From: Glandiceps talaboti
Taxonomy: Eukaryota > Hemichordata > Enteropneusta > Spengelidae
Assembly (NCBI RefSeq): GCF_964340395.1
Contig: NC_135570.1
Coordinates: 17,838,821-17,902,820, forward strand
Length of the DNA: 64,000 nt
Reading direction: 5' to 3'
In this document: positions 37,175 through 46,485 of the stretch, piece after piece
How positions within the stretch are numbered: the first letter of the stretch is position 1
Layout: every line of letters begins with the position of its first letter
The notes under the pieces: generated by a model
What the model was told of the DNA's origin: nothing
The model's input: the letters and a program-made list of their open reading frames with translations, nothing else
The model's database searches: none
Translations under genes and position numbers: made by a program

Positions 37175-37583
37175 AACAGCTTCCAGCTACAGTCATTGCA
37201 ATATTGAGAGTTCGGTCGACAATTACCAAGCCACATGTTTATATTGTAACTGATGTCGCCGCATACTTAGGCCTTTCTTGTTTATTAGAACATTGGTGTA
37301 GCACCACGGGTGAAATCATAAAACTTCCGGAAAAAAACATTTCATGTACTGGTTATAAGTTGGCATAAACATATTTGTATTGATATACTCATCTTTACTA
37401 TCACACTTTGGTTAGCTTGCTATTCTTCATTCAGGACCATCAGTGTATAAAAAACCCCATTGAAGTCGGCAACGAATCATAAATATTGTTATTGTGATTG
37501 ATGTACCACACCGCCCACCCCTTCAATGAATCGGCCTTCCATGTAACGTTTACGTGGTTCACTCATCATACCATGTCTTATAC

Positions 37584-37792
37584 CGATCTGATTAAAATCC
37601 GATGTAGATGTCGGTTGATCGTTCATTGTTATTTTGCCTGAATTGACCTTCGTGGTTCATGTTTACGTTTTTGTCCTGATCGGTAGAGGAGGCGATCAAA
37701 CATGTACCACGAAGGTCAATTCAGGCACAATAACGAAAGTAAAATAGCAATGAACGATTAGCCGACATCTACATCGGATTTTAATCAGATTG
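37584..37792. mobile_element. Fold-back element 2 of the same family
   Basis: A 209-bp palindrome sharing the arm sequence ATCTGATTAAAATCCGATGT, with a shorter centre. Its flanks are GTCTTATAC (37575-37583) and GTTTTATAC (37793-37801), a 9-bp duplication with one change. Host sequence on each side is continuous with the uninterrupted second copy near 53800, which confirms the insertion. Confidence 0.85.
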
Positions 37793-38404
37793 GTTTTATA
37801 CAAGCTGCAATAACTGTAGCGAATATTGTGATTTTGAGGGTTCTTTCCTCTGTTTTTGTACCTTTTTCCGTTCCGATGTTTGACTGGAAGCAATCGCTAC
37901 AATTTCTCCAACGGTAACGCAAATGGACGAGGTCACACTGAAAACGTGAGTTTTCCTCACGGTCGAATTGCAGAGCCAAACTTACGCGAAATATTAGGAG
38001 AACAAGAGGTTAATTTGCTATTTCGTTATTTGATGGGCGATAATGCAATATTATAGCGTAAAGTTACGGGGAATGACAGAAAATCTTTAGTCAGTGGTTA
38101 CGATGCCTATAGACTCTATGCTTTGCAACAATGCTCTACAATTCTGGCCCTCACTTCCGGTTCTAAAACAGCGCCCCTAGTGGCCAAACAATCATATCTT
38201 TTATCTTTTCGGGGCTTCTTCGATAACCGGAATACGGCGTATTGAGGCAAACCTTATCTCCGTCTTATATCAGTTGTTATCAATTTATTAGGCTATTATA
38301 AGTAACACTACAAACAGCTTTAGAGATGCAAACAACTTTTATGACACCCGTTTTCGTCAGGCAAGCCCGCGGGTTTGTTGCACTTGGACCGTTAATGGCT
38401 TGTG

Positions 38405-38514
38405 AATGTCATGATATCCGCTGGCGAATTACCAACAGAAGCACGCAACCTTATAGTCCGTCAACCAAGGACAGCCGTGTTTAATCTACTATCCAAGATA
38501 CATAAGGTTAATAT
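38405..38514 (+). pseudogene. Penelope-like RT fragment left of the Gypsy insertion
   Basis: Reads ELPTEARNLIVRQPRTAVF and then NLLSKIHKVN, up to the ATAT target duplication. It continues in frame after the Gypsy element at 44097 (ILGRPIVSACNCPTEHIARY), so both pieces were one Penelope RT before the insertion. Confidence 0.85.
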
Positions 38515-38693
38515 TGAGATGACCTTATAATGGGGATTGAGCATAGCGCCCTCAGTGGCAATTATGTACGGTTGGAGCAGAGCATGCTGGGGTCTGGTGT
38601 CTGCCATATTGTTTTGTATCGTTTGATGTCTGTGTGTGTCGTCGTCTATGTAATAAAGCATGTACATGATGTAGATATTCCTGTGTCGTCTCA
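38515..38693 (+). repeat. 5' LTR of the Gypsy element
   Basis: 179 bp, from TGAGATGACC to GTCGTCTCA, with a 5-bp terminal inverted repeat TGAGA/TCTCA. It contains AATAAA at 38652-38657 as a poly(A) signal. It matches the 3' LTR at every position I compared. Confidence 0.95.
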
Positions 38694-38694
38694 A

Positions 38695-38708
38695 TGGTGG
38701 CAGCGGTG
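38695..38708 (+). other. Primer binding site, tRNA-Leu type
   Basis: TGGTGGCAGCGGTG lies one base after the 5' LTR. It is complementary to a tRNA 3' end ...CACCGCTGCCA plus CCA, the acceptor end known for eukaryotic tRNA-Leu species. The gag ATG follows only 6 nt later, so the leader is extremely short. Confidence 0.8.
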
Positions 38709-38714
38709 TAGAAA

Positions 38715-39560
38715 ATGGCCAAGAAGTTAGAATATTTTACTGGAGAGGAGGATAGCGAACTTGAGCAATGGCTGGACAGATTCGACGCAATAATAGAAGC
38801 GGAAGGCAAGGAACAAAAGGCTGCTGCTGTTATCCGCACATGTCTTAAAGGTGATGCTGCCGTAGTGGTCCAGTCTATGTCAACAGATGACAGAAAAGAT
38901 GTTGCGAAGATAAAAGACGAGTTAAGAAGTAATTTCAGAAGGAAGAAAGACGAACTGACAATTCAAAGGGAATTTCATAGCCGTAAGCTAGAACCAGGGG
39001 AGAATATCGGAAGGTATGTACGCTCACTGAAAAGGTTAGCAGCTGAAGCATTTCCAAAATGCATTGGTAGTGGTCTCGAGTCCATCATTAAAGGACAGTT
39101 CATCGCTGGCCTGCCAAGTGACTTGTGTGAACAATTGTCAACAGCTCTCCATTATAAAGTTGCTGAAACCAGTCTTAATAATGTCATAGAATTTTCAACT
39201 AATTGGCAGAAACATCAAACAAAGGAAGTCACTGAGAAAACTGTTCAAGTATCACAAGTCGAAGCTAATATGAACAAAATTGTTATAACAGCTGTAGACA
39301 CTGCAGTTAAAGATTTAGAAGAAACTATCTCCACTATGGTTGAAGCACAGATAAACCGTGTGTATCGGAACTCAAACTACAATAGGGGTAGAGGTAGAGG
39401 TATGCCTCCAAATAGGAGGGTAAACAGAAATAGTAGTCAATGTTATGAGTGTGGTAAGATAGGGCATTTTTGGAGAAACTGCCCACAGAGAATGGAGTGT
39501 TATAGATGTCACCGATTTGGACATAAAGCAGCAACTTGTACTGGTGTATACCCAAACTAG
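38715..39560 (+). CDS. gag: Gypsy Gag polyprotein with two CCHC zinc knuckles
   Basis: 281 residues, open throughout. The N-terminal half is a retrotransposon capsid-type helical domain (EQWLDRFDAIIEAEG, then PGENIGRYVRSLKRLAAEAF), which packages the element RNA into cytoplasmic particles. A basic RGRGRG linker precedes two knuckles: CYECGKIGHFWRNC (about residues 241-254) and CYRCHRFGHKAATC (about 261-274). The start is the first ATG after the primer site. The TAG stop at 39558-39560 directly follows a slippery heptamer, so pol is probably made by -1 frameshifting. Confidence 0.93.
   Translation: MAKKLEYFTGEEDSELEQWLDRFDAIIEAEGKEQKAAAVIRTCLKGDAAVVVQSMSTDDRKDVAKIKDELRSNFRRKKDELTIQREFHSRKLEPGENIGRYVRSLKRLAAEAFPKCIGSGLESIIKGQFIAGLPSDLCEQLSTALHYKVAETSLNNVIEFSTNWQKHQTKEVTEKTVQVSQVEANMNKIVITAVDTAVKDLEETISTMVEAQINRVYRNSNYNRGRGRGMPPNRRVNRNSSQCYECGKIGHFWRNCPQRMECYRCHRFGHKAATCTGVYPN
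39551..39557 (+). promoter_or_regulatory. -1 ribosomal frameshift heptamer at the gag stop
   Basis: C CCA AAC in the gag frame fits the X XXY YYZ rule and is followed at once by the gag TAG. Slipping back one base gives CCC AAA CTA and enters the protease frame, which is open from here. A downstream stimulatory structure was not established; the following sequence is G-rich (ggggtcaaggtggtggcc). Confidence 0.75.
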
Positions 39561-40681
39561 ATAGGGGTCAAGGTGGTGGCCAGTCCTTGGTCTCAGAGAA
39601 TGGTATGGCCATGAGGGGAGTTGAATCTGATCGTTTTCAAGGTGAGGGTATCTGGGGGAACCCGGTACTGTCTGACTGGGGCCTTACAGCTCAGGTATCA
39701 CCACCTAAACAACAGTTCAACTCTGTACCTCAAGTTTTAACAGCTATACATACCAAACCATGTGGTGACCAGTATAATGTGATCGGAACAATAAACGGTG
39801 AAGAAACTACCATGTTTGTTGATTCAGGTTCCCAGATTACAATAGCTCGAGCTGATTTGCCAATCCTACGTAAACTTCAACTCAGTCCTGTGCTAATCCA
39901 ACCGAAAGCCGTGAATGGAACTACAGTTCATTTTGAGGGTCAAGTACAGGTGAAGCTCACAGTGCAAGGTATTTCCATTGGTTCGACACGTATATATGTC
40001 ATGTCACCAGAATTCATGCGCAATGAATTCCTATTAGGAACTGACATAATGGAGAAATTGGGTCGTATGGAGATTGATTTTGTGAACAAAAGTGTGAAGT
40101 TTAATAAACAGAAACCCTTTAGTAATGCCAACGTATCATTGCCAGAAAGTGATGTTCCTTACTGTTGTCGAGTCACACTGTGTACAAGTACTGTAATACC
40201 ACCTCGGCATGAAAAGATCTGTCAAGTGCGAGTTCCAGCCCCACCAGGTCAGCGTGGAATTATTGAGCATGATGAGGAACTGTATGAAAAGAAGAAAGTT
40301 GCTTGTGCAGCATCGCTAAACACAATAGGTGATGATCAAACAACATTTGTGAGATTGTGTAACCCCCACCCTAACAAGATAAAACTGTATCGTGGATCTC
40401 ATACAGGACACTTTGAATCTACATGTACCACAGCTGACGCTGCAAACATTGCACAAATCACTGAGAGACATAATGACCTACAACAGAAAACTAGTGAGCA
40501 ACCACAAGTAACTATTGAATCAATGGTAGCCAACACAAAGGTAAATGAATCGAGAAAACAGGATGTGTCTAACCTCCTAGAGAGTCACCGAGACGTCTTC
40601 TCATGGAATGGGGAGTTAGGAAGAACAGATTTGATTCAACATGATATTAATACGGGTGATGCACATCCACTGAGGTCCTGA
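39551..40681 (+). CDS. pol: Gypsy Pol, protease region, ends at an in-frame TGA
   Basis: Entered by -1 frameshifting from gag. An aspartic protease domain is visible with the active-site FVDSGSQITIA (near 39818-39850) and the later LLGTDIMEKLG segment that closes the fold. It would process Gag-Pol. A linker leads to HRDVFSWNGELGRTDLIQHD before RT. The frame is cut by TGA at 40679-40681; the same frame continues open into RT, so one point change separates the two. The TGA could derive from CGA by a CpG transition. Confidence 0.9.
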   Translation, partial: PKLDRGQGGGQSLVSENGMAMRGVESDRFQGEGIWGNPVLSDWGLTAQVSPPKQQFNSVPQVLTAIHTKPCGDQYNVIGTINGEETTMFVDSGSQITIARADLPILRKLQLSPVLIQPKAVNGTTVHFEGQVQVKLTVQGISIGSTRIYVMSPEFMRNEFLLGTDIMEKLGRMEIDFVNKSVKFNKQKPFSNANVSLPESDVPYCCRVTLCTSTVIPPRHEKICQVRVPAPPGQRGIIEHDEELYEKKKVACAASLNTIGDDQTTFVRLCNPHPNKIKLYRGSHTGHFESTCTTADAANIAQITERHNDLQQKTSEQPQVTIESMVANTKVNESRKQDVSNLLESHRDVFSWNGELGRTDLIQHDINTGDAHPLRS

Positions 40682-42130
40682 GTACGTAGAACTGGGTTTC
40701 ATGAGAGAGAAAGACTAGATCCAATTATTGACGACATGTTGGAGAGAGATATTATAGAAGAAAGTACTAGCCCATGGGCCAGTCCTGTTATTTTAGTACC
40801 CAAGAAGGATGGGTCGATAAGATGCTGTGTTGATTTTCGCAGAGTAAATTCTGTCTCTAAGGATGATGCTTTTCCACTGCCTAGAGTTGACGACGCAATA
40901 GACTGTCTCAGAGAGAGTTCATGGTTTAGTGTTCTAGACTGTGCAGCAGGCTATTGGCAGGTTGGTATGGATAAAGACTCTAAAGAGAAAACTGCATTTA
41001 TAACACACAGAGGTTTACACCAGTTTAAAGTGATGCCGTTTGGACTTAAAGGTGCCCCAGCAACTTTTCAACGATTGATGACGTCCATTTTCAGTAAAGA
41101 GATGTCACAGTGGCAGATACTATTAATTTATTTAGATGACATTTTGATATATTCGTCAACAATAGACGAGCATTTAGAGCGGTTGTCGGTGGTCCTTTCG
41201 AAACTACGTCAAGCTGGTTTAAAACTGCAACCCAAGAAATGTCATTTTCTCCAGAATGAAATTGAGTACTTAGGCCAACATGTAACACCTGCTGGGATCT
41301 CGCCTAGTGCCAGAATTGTTAGTGCTGTGAAACAGTTCCCTAAACCTTCATCAGTGGCAGAAGTAAGAAGATTTTTGGGCCTGGCGTCATATTACAGAAG
41401 ATTTATCAGAGACTTTTCCACAATAGCAGCCCCTCTACACAAACTGACAGCTAAGGTAGAATTGTTTTCCTGGACTGAACACTGTGAGAAAGCATTTAAT
41501 GACTTGAAGGTAAAACTCTCATCTGCACCTGTGTTAGCGTTTCCTAACTTTAAAGTGCCTTTTACATTGACAACAGATGCTAGTGGTGTGGGTGTCGGTG
41601 CAATTCTGGAACAAACAGTGAATGGAGTAACTCGTCCTATTGCATTTGCCAGTGCAACACTCAATAAATCACAGAGGAACTATTCAGCAACAGATCGCGA
41701 ATGTTATGCTGTAATGTGGGCAATAGATAAATTTCGAAGTTACCTGTATGGGACCAAATTTCATATTATGACAGATCATCAAGCCTTGACCTACCTTAAA
41801 TCACTGAAAGAACCCAGAGGTAGATTAGCAAGATGGCAGGCTGATTTACAGGCCTATGACTATGAAATAATATATCGTCCAGGTAAAACTATACCACATG
41901 CAGATGCATTATCCAGAGCACCACTAGTAGCTGCTACCACTGTTCAGGGTAAGTGGTCATATGATGAACTGAAAGTATTGCAGAAGGCTGATCCAGTCAT
42001 AAATAGAGTGTATAACTTAATTAGACTGGAAATGACATATTCATCGGAGGAAGGGAAGAAAGTCAGACAACTAATGAATAAAGCCAAAGACCTTCACATT
42101 GACCCTGACACTGATCTACTAATGTTGTAA
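40682..42130 (+). CDS. pol: Gypsy Pol, reverse transcriptase and RNase H region
   Basis: Same frame as the protease, open from just after the TGA; first internal ATG at 40736. RT motifs in order: SPWASPVILVPKKDGSIRCC with VDFRRVN, LDCAAGYWQV, FKVMPFGLKGAPATFQRLM, and the catalytic YLDDILIYS. The connection and RNase H follow: TTDASGVGVGAIL (Asp), ATDRECYAVMWAI (Glu), MTDHQALTYL (Asp) and HADALSR. All catalytic residues are present. The frame ends at TAA 42128-42130, where a 1-nt frameshift separates it from integrase. Confidence 0.95.
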   Translation, partial: VRRTGFHERERLDPIIDDMLERDIIEESTSPWASPVILVPKKDGSIRCCVDFRRVNSVSKDDAFPLPRVDDAIDCLRESSWFSVLDCAAGYWQVGMDKDSKEKTAFITHRGLHQFKVMPFGLKGAPATFQRLMTSIFSKEMSQWQILLIYLDDILIYSSTIDEHLERLSVVLSKLRQAGLKLQPKKCHFLQNEIEYLGQHVTPAGISPSARIVSAVKQFPKPSSVAEVRRFLGLASYYRRFIRDFSTIAAPLHKLTAKVELFSWTEHCEKAFNDLKVKLSSAPVLAFPNFKVPFTLTTDASGVGVGAILEQTVNGVTRPIAFASATLNKSQRNYSATDRECYAVMWAIDKFRSYLYGTKFHIMTDHQALTYLKSLKEPRGRLARWQADLQAYDYEIIYRPGKTIPHADALSRAPLVAATTVQGKWSYDELKVLQKADPVINRVYNLIRLEMTYSSEEGKKVRQLMNKAKDLHIDPDTDLLML

Positions 42131-42146
42131 ATATAAAGTCGGTCGT

Positions 42147-43547
42147 GTGAAGTTTACACAGATAGTCTTTCCTGATTCACATGCAGCGGAAGTGTTACAT
42201 TTGGTGCATGATGGAGAAGGCCATCTTGGGATTAAACGAACTTTGACAAGACTCAAAAAGTCATTCTACTGGCCAGAGATGAAAGTGAGAGTACAAGAAT
42301 GGTGTAACAGTTGTATACAGTGTAGTCACAACAAATTCAGACTAAGGGGGAAGGCACCATTACAGCGTATGCCTGAACCCACACATCCATTTCAGTGGGT
42401 TAGTACAGATGTAGCGGGCCCATTTCCTGCTACTAAACGAGGTAATCGCTATATTTTGACTATTAACGATGGGTTCAGCAAATTTGTGATAGCTAAGGCC
42501 ATTCCTAGCCAAGACTGTTCAACTATTGTTGACATATTCATTAATGATTGGTGTTTACTGTTTGGACCCCCAGAAACACTGCATAGTGATCAAGGCAAGA
42601 ACTTTGAAAGCCATCTACTTGCAGAGATATGTCGGATGTTCAACACAACTAAAACCAGAACATCGAGTTACCATCCATCAGGGAATGGACAAACTGAACA
42701 TTTCAATTTGACTTTAGTTGACATGTTGAAGAATTATACAAGTAAAAACCAGGATGATTGGGATTTGCATCTACCTAAGGTTATTCACAGTTATAATACA
42801 AGTCAACATGATGCTACAGGGACATCCCCTTACTATTTGTTATATGGTCAGGAGGCCAGAACAGCATTACAGCCAGTGTCAACTGAGGTCACCAAGTTCA
42901 AAGGACTACATACTGCAAGGGATAGAACAAAGACCCACTTTCAGAAGTTAACTGAAGCTAGACAAATGGTGAACCAGAAATTAGCTACATTGAGAGACCA
43001 ACGATGCCAAAAATCTAGAGTAAAGACACGTTTTCACAAGTATAGAATTGGTGATAAAGTGGTAATTTCAAACATGGTGAGGAAGAAAGGAATTTCACCT
43101 AAACTCAGTGCTAGATGGATTGGACCATTCACAGTCATAAAAGTAATTGGTGATGTTCTGTATAGAGTTAGCCAAGGAGGAAGAAAGCGAAAAGTAATTC
43201 ATCATGATCATATGCGATTATACAGAGAAAGGCCTGAACATTTGTCACCCAAAACCCTTGATGATGACAGAGCAACAACTGAAGAGGAATATTGTGTTAA
43301 TAAACCACAGGAAAAGTTGCCAGTTGCTGATATCGAATCTGAATCCGAATCCGAATCCGAATCTGATTATGATGATGGAGATAACACTGAGGAGAATAAT
43401 GGTATACCTGCCAACCAGGGACAGAACCAACAAAGAGACAATGGATTAGTGAATGTACAAAACCCTCAGCCAGTATTACGTAGATCAACTAGACAGCGTC
43501 GTGTGCCGGTTAGACTTCAGGACTATGTACTGAACGACAATGAATAA
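42147..43547 (+). CDS. pol: Gypsy Pol, integrase region
   Basis: Open in a different frame from RT (usable from about 42123); the coordinates follow the open frame and no real start codon is expected. Zinc-binding HHCC: HLVHDGEGHLG then WCNSCIQC. Catalytic core: TDVAGPF (Asp), LHSDQGKNFES (Asp) and GNGQTEHFN (Glu), so the DDE triad is complete. The C-terminal GPF-type module reads ARWIGPFTVIKVIGDVLYRV. A Ser/Glu/Asp-rich tail (ESESESESD) and a basic RRSTRQRRVP end follow. It inserts the cDNA into host DNA. Confidence 0.93.
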   Translation: MKFTQIVFPDSHAAEVLHLVHDGEGHLGIKRTLTRLKKSFYWPEMKVRVQEWCNSCIQCSHNKFRLRGKAPLQRMPEPTHPFQWVSTDVAGPFPATKRGNRYILTINDGFSKFVIAKAIPSQDCSTIVDIFINDWCLLFGPPETLHSDQGKNFESHLLAEICRMFNTTKTRTSSYHPSGNGQTEHFNLTLVDMLKNYTSKNQDDWDLHLPKVIHSYNTSQHDATGTSPYYLLYGQEARTALQPVSTEVTKFKGLHTARDRTKTHFQKLTEARQMVNQKLATLRDQRCQKSRVKTRFHKYRIGDKVVISNMVRKKGISPKLSARWIGPFTVIKVIGDVLYRVSQGGRKRKVIHHDHMRLYRERPEHLSPKTLDDDRATTEEEYCVNKPQEKLPVADIESESESESESDYDDGDNTEENNGIPANQGQNQQRDNGLVNVQNPQPVLRRSTRQRRVPVRLQDYVLNDNE

Positions 43548-43681
43548 TTTTCATGCTATACATGTATTGTCAATTGTGATCAAATTATATGTTTATTTTC
43601 AGGAATAAGTAAATCAAACATACATATATGTATATATTATTTTTCTATGAATACAGTTCGCAGAAAGAAAAGTAAACAAAC

Positions 43682-43704
43682 AAAAAAAAAGGGGGGGGGG
43701 GAAG
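43682..43704 (+). other. Internal polypurine run 3' of integrase
   Basis: An A9-G11 purine run about 215 bp before the 3' LTR, in the untranslated part of the Gypsy element. It might act as an extra polypurine primer; the run is simple enough to be chance expansion. Confidence 0.4.
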
Positions 43705-43899
43705 TAGAAAGTTTATTAAATTATTTATTTAAATATCTATATAATTTATTGAAAGTGGACTGATATCTCGATGATGACCCGGACTGTTGAACAATATATG
43801 AACTCTGCGGAAATTATAACCCAAGACTCTAACTCTTTAAGTTTTGAATGTTTAATGTACATTATCATTAGTTTTCAGTCTTAACATGTGGACATGTCC

Positions 43900-43914
43900 A
43901 GAGAAAAGAGGGGG
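43900..43914 (+). other. Polypurine tract before the 3' LTR
   Basis: AGAGAAAAGAGGGGG ends three bases before the LTR start TGAGATG, the expected place for the plus-strand primer. Confidence 0.75.
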
Positions 43915-43917
43915 TGA

Positions 43918-44096
43918 TGAGATGACCTTATAATGGGGATTGAGCATAGCGCCCTCAGTGGCAATTATGTACGGTTGGAGCAGAGCATGCTGGGGTCTGG
44001 TGTCTGCCATATTGTTTTGTATCGTTTGATGTCTGTGTGTGTCGTCGTCTATGTAATAAAGCATGTACATGATGTAGATATTCCTGTGTCGTCTCA
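43918..44096 (+). repeat. 3' LTR of the Gypsy element
   Basis: 179 bp, identical to the 5' LTR by eye. It ends TCTCA, immediately followed by the second ATAT. Confidence 0.95.
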
Positions 44097-44790
44097 ATAT
44101 TCTTGGTAGGCCCATCGTCTCAGCTTGTAACTGCCCTACAGAACACATCGCGCGTTATTTAGATGCCCTTTTACGACCTATTGTGGCATCTCAGCCTACC
44201 TACATTAAAGATACGAACCATGCTCTTAAAGTACTTAATGGCTTCCAACTCCAACAAGGTAAGCCACGATACCTTTTTTCTATGGACGTTAAGTCCTTGT
44301 ATACTTCCATACCACATAATGAAGGTTTAGTTGCAATCAAACACTATCTTAATTTAAGACCTGTACTTGACCCTCCTACCAACGTACTTCTGAGATTGGC
44401 TGAACTTGTTCTTACCTGTAATTATTTTACCTTTAATGACAGGTATTTTGTGCAGAAACGCGGCGTTGCTATGGGAATTTGTCTTGGACCTACATTTTAG
44501 TTATGCTTGTTTATTTATGTCTTATCAAGAACACCTTATTCTCACATCAAGGGATCTTACCTGATCTATATAAACGATTTATTGATGACGGCGTTGGTGC
44601 AGCGTCACTCAAACTTGAGGACCTTATGCAGTTTATTAACTACATATGTAATTTTAATCCTGCTATTCAGTATTCAGTGATCAGAAGAGTAACAACGATT
44701 GTCCCATATTAGCTCTTACATACCATCCCTTTTCCACTAGAGTTAAAAACATTATATACAAGCATTTTAATATCTTACATTCTAAAGGCA
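44097..44790 (+). pseudogene. Penelope-like RT core right of the Gypsy insertion
   Basis: Continues the RT from 38514: RPIVSACNCPTEHIARYLDA, LFSMDVKSLYTSIPHNEGL (catalytic Asp region), a degraded GVAMG...GP motif, a frameshift near 44500, then LYKRFIDDGVGA with the FIDD catalytic box (about 44574-44585) and a YHPFSTRVKNIIYKHF thumb segment. The linker and the GIY-YIG end are missing after about 44790, so this copy is truncated as well as interrupted. Confidence 0.88.
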
Positions 44791-46329
44791 TGTTCATATT
44801 GCTTTTTTCATGTTTTTTTTTCACCGGCGAAAAATAGGTGAGAACGATTAGTAAACAGAGGGGATCAGCTGTATGTGTTCACACATGGAATGTGACACCA
44901 TTATCCGAAGGCGTAAACGATAAGTTCAACAATAAGTGCGTAGTGCAATCACTGTAAACAACATGAGTTGTAGAGACTGCCTTGTGCATTGTATTGCTGT
45001 ATACGTTCATGCGTTCGAGAAATAAGCGAAGACGTCTTTTCATGCATGTTAACAATTTCACTCGTCATCGCGTCGTGATGCCCAGTTTAACTTTCGACAA
45101 GCCAAGCAACACGCTCGACGTTGACATGTCGACCAACGTGAATTCATGCGTTTTCTATTCGTACAAATTCTGAATTCAGTCACACCAGTTGTTACCTCTT
45201 TCGCTGTTGTGGACCATGGGTGTATTACTATTAGCGAGGGACATGTTGTACTATGCTCTGTGACGATTGATAACCTTGATTCGAATGGCGACTTCTACAG
45301 CCAACAGGAAGTGATTTCGTTTACAGTCATCGCACTAATTTCCCGGACAGCAACTTAACGATGTTGCCAGCTAATTAGTGAGCAATATTGAGAGTTCACT
45401 TGACAATTACCGAGATACGTTTATTTTGTATATGATGTTGCTAAATGCAGACTCAACAGAAACTCATTTCCGTATTTATGTTACAATGTTTACACAATTA
45501 CAAATTGCGCGACAAATTTCAAGTACATATACTTTCTGAAATCGAAGGGGGTGACTGCTTGCTGTGTCATGGGTATAAGAACAACAAAGTGTTTGAGATG
45601 TGTATAGAAATATCCTAGGTCACCGTATCACCGTATAAAAAATAGATGTATGCATGCATTTTCTTGAAACGCTATTCACAAAGTAATCTGCCTAAGAAAT
45701 TGTCGGTAATTTTTTACCAACTCATTTTGACGGTCACACTTGCAAGTAATTTATACGTCGCATTGTAGACTAAATATTCTGATTGACATTGTCAGGACTG
45801 ATGTACTCTGGCTCCGAATGTATCAAAGCATACAGATAGACAACGTTGTTGACATTAATTTTGATTGACACTTCCATTAGATAGCAATGGACGACCGTTC
45901 ACATGAGCAGTGTACACAGATTTGATAGGACCATTCTTCTTGTACATGACTGTCGGCAAGCCTTTGATTTCGACATAATTTTGCCATTTTCTGTTTTTTA
46001 AATTTCATTCTCTACTCCCGTTTGCCCCTGGCATTCAACGTCTCTTCTCAAATAATGATAGTTTGACATGTCGACATAGTACAGCAGATAGCCTACACAG
46101 CGGAGAACACGCCGGTTTCAGTATGAGTTAGCCCCGGGAGTAAACGGCAAATAACTAATTTCTTTTCTCCGGCTAGTAAGCCAGGTAGGAGTGATGGAAA
46201 TGGTGAACAACCCGCTAATAAAAAAATAATATCGCAACGTGACAGCAGGCAATGCCTTCTGAAATACTTCCCACGCTAGGCCTTTCGTTGTTATGGCGGC
46301 AAATTTGCACTTCCGTATGTGATCTGTGC
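44791..46329. other. Non-coding DNA with a small fragment of the 36.5-kb repeat family
   Basis: No gene supported. About 45325-45425 (cgcactaatttcccggacag, gatgttgccagctaattagt) matches the reverse complement of about 54160-54260 and part of 37186-37240, giving a third member of that family. The last 80 bp are the left flank of the DIRS-order element. Confidence 0.55.
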
Positions 46330-46442
46330 ACTATCTACACTACGTAGTGATTGGCTGAGACCATATGAATATACATGAGATAGGGGTATATAATTGGAGA
46401 ACCCAAACACCCAGATGTCACATCACATGGCGGAGGGAAAAC
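46330..46442 (+). repeat. Split direct repeat A1 of the DIRS-order element
   Basis: 113 bp, differing from A2 (52460-52572) by one substitution (ggcgg versus ggagg near the end). It begins ACTATCTA, then the palindrome CACTACGTAGTG (46338-46349). Confidence 0.92.
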
Positions 46443-46458
46443 TACTGCTCAGTATAAA

Positions 46459-46475
46459 ATAAGCTCCTCACGGTG
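46459..46475 (+). repeat. 17-bp block inverted relative to 52636-52652
   Basis: ATAAGCTCCTCACGGTG just inside A1 is the exact reverse complement of CACCGTGAGGAGCTTAT between A2 and B2. It pairs the two ends of the internal region and may help template circularisation, as internal complementary regions do in DIRS1. Confidence 0.7.
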
Positions 46476-46485
46476 TGTATGCACG

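Larger units (their letters stand above)
36467..38245 (+). mobile_element. 1.8-kb unit with long imperfect inverted ends, carrying ORF fragments
   Basis: The ends share caatacggcgtattccggtt and further inner blocks such as agtgagggccagaatt (36547-36562 versus 38140-38156 inverted). Inside, on the plus strand, about 36560-36944 encodes a broken ORF (IARNAVNLGLETLEND, then FLYLTGVCCLTKERLENYKS), and 37856-38056 encodes another fragment (GRIAEPNLREILGEQEVNLL). The right half is collinear with 53575-54250 in reverse orientation. Two fold-back elements are inserted in it. The final VNLLF joins in the other copy to a PPYCPKFNTCE motif of DDE transposases, so a decayed DNA transposon is likely; this is inference. 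Confidence 0.55.
38511..44100 (+). mobile_element. Ty3/Gypsy LTR retrotransposon, nearly intact, with ATAT target duplication
   Basis: The element proper is 38515-44096 (5582 bp). ATAT flanks it at 38511-38514 and 44097-44100. LTR ends are TGAGA...TCTCA. Order: 5' LTR, primer site, gag, -1 shift, protease, RT, RNase H, integrase, polypurine tract, 3' LTR. The integrase downstream of RNase H places it in Ty3/Gypsy. The two LTRs are identical as far as I can align them by eye, so insertion was recent; yet pol carries one TGA and one frameshift. Confidence 0.95.

Noticed and set aside
38461-38694. Minus-strand ORF in the Gypsy LTR, repeated at 43852-44148
   Set aside because: Both are antisense readings of the identical LTRs.
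38695-38708. Part of a tRNA-Leu gene
   Set aside because: Only the 14-nt complement of a tRNA 3' end is present, right after an LTR; it is a primer binding site.
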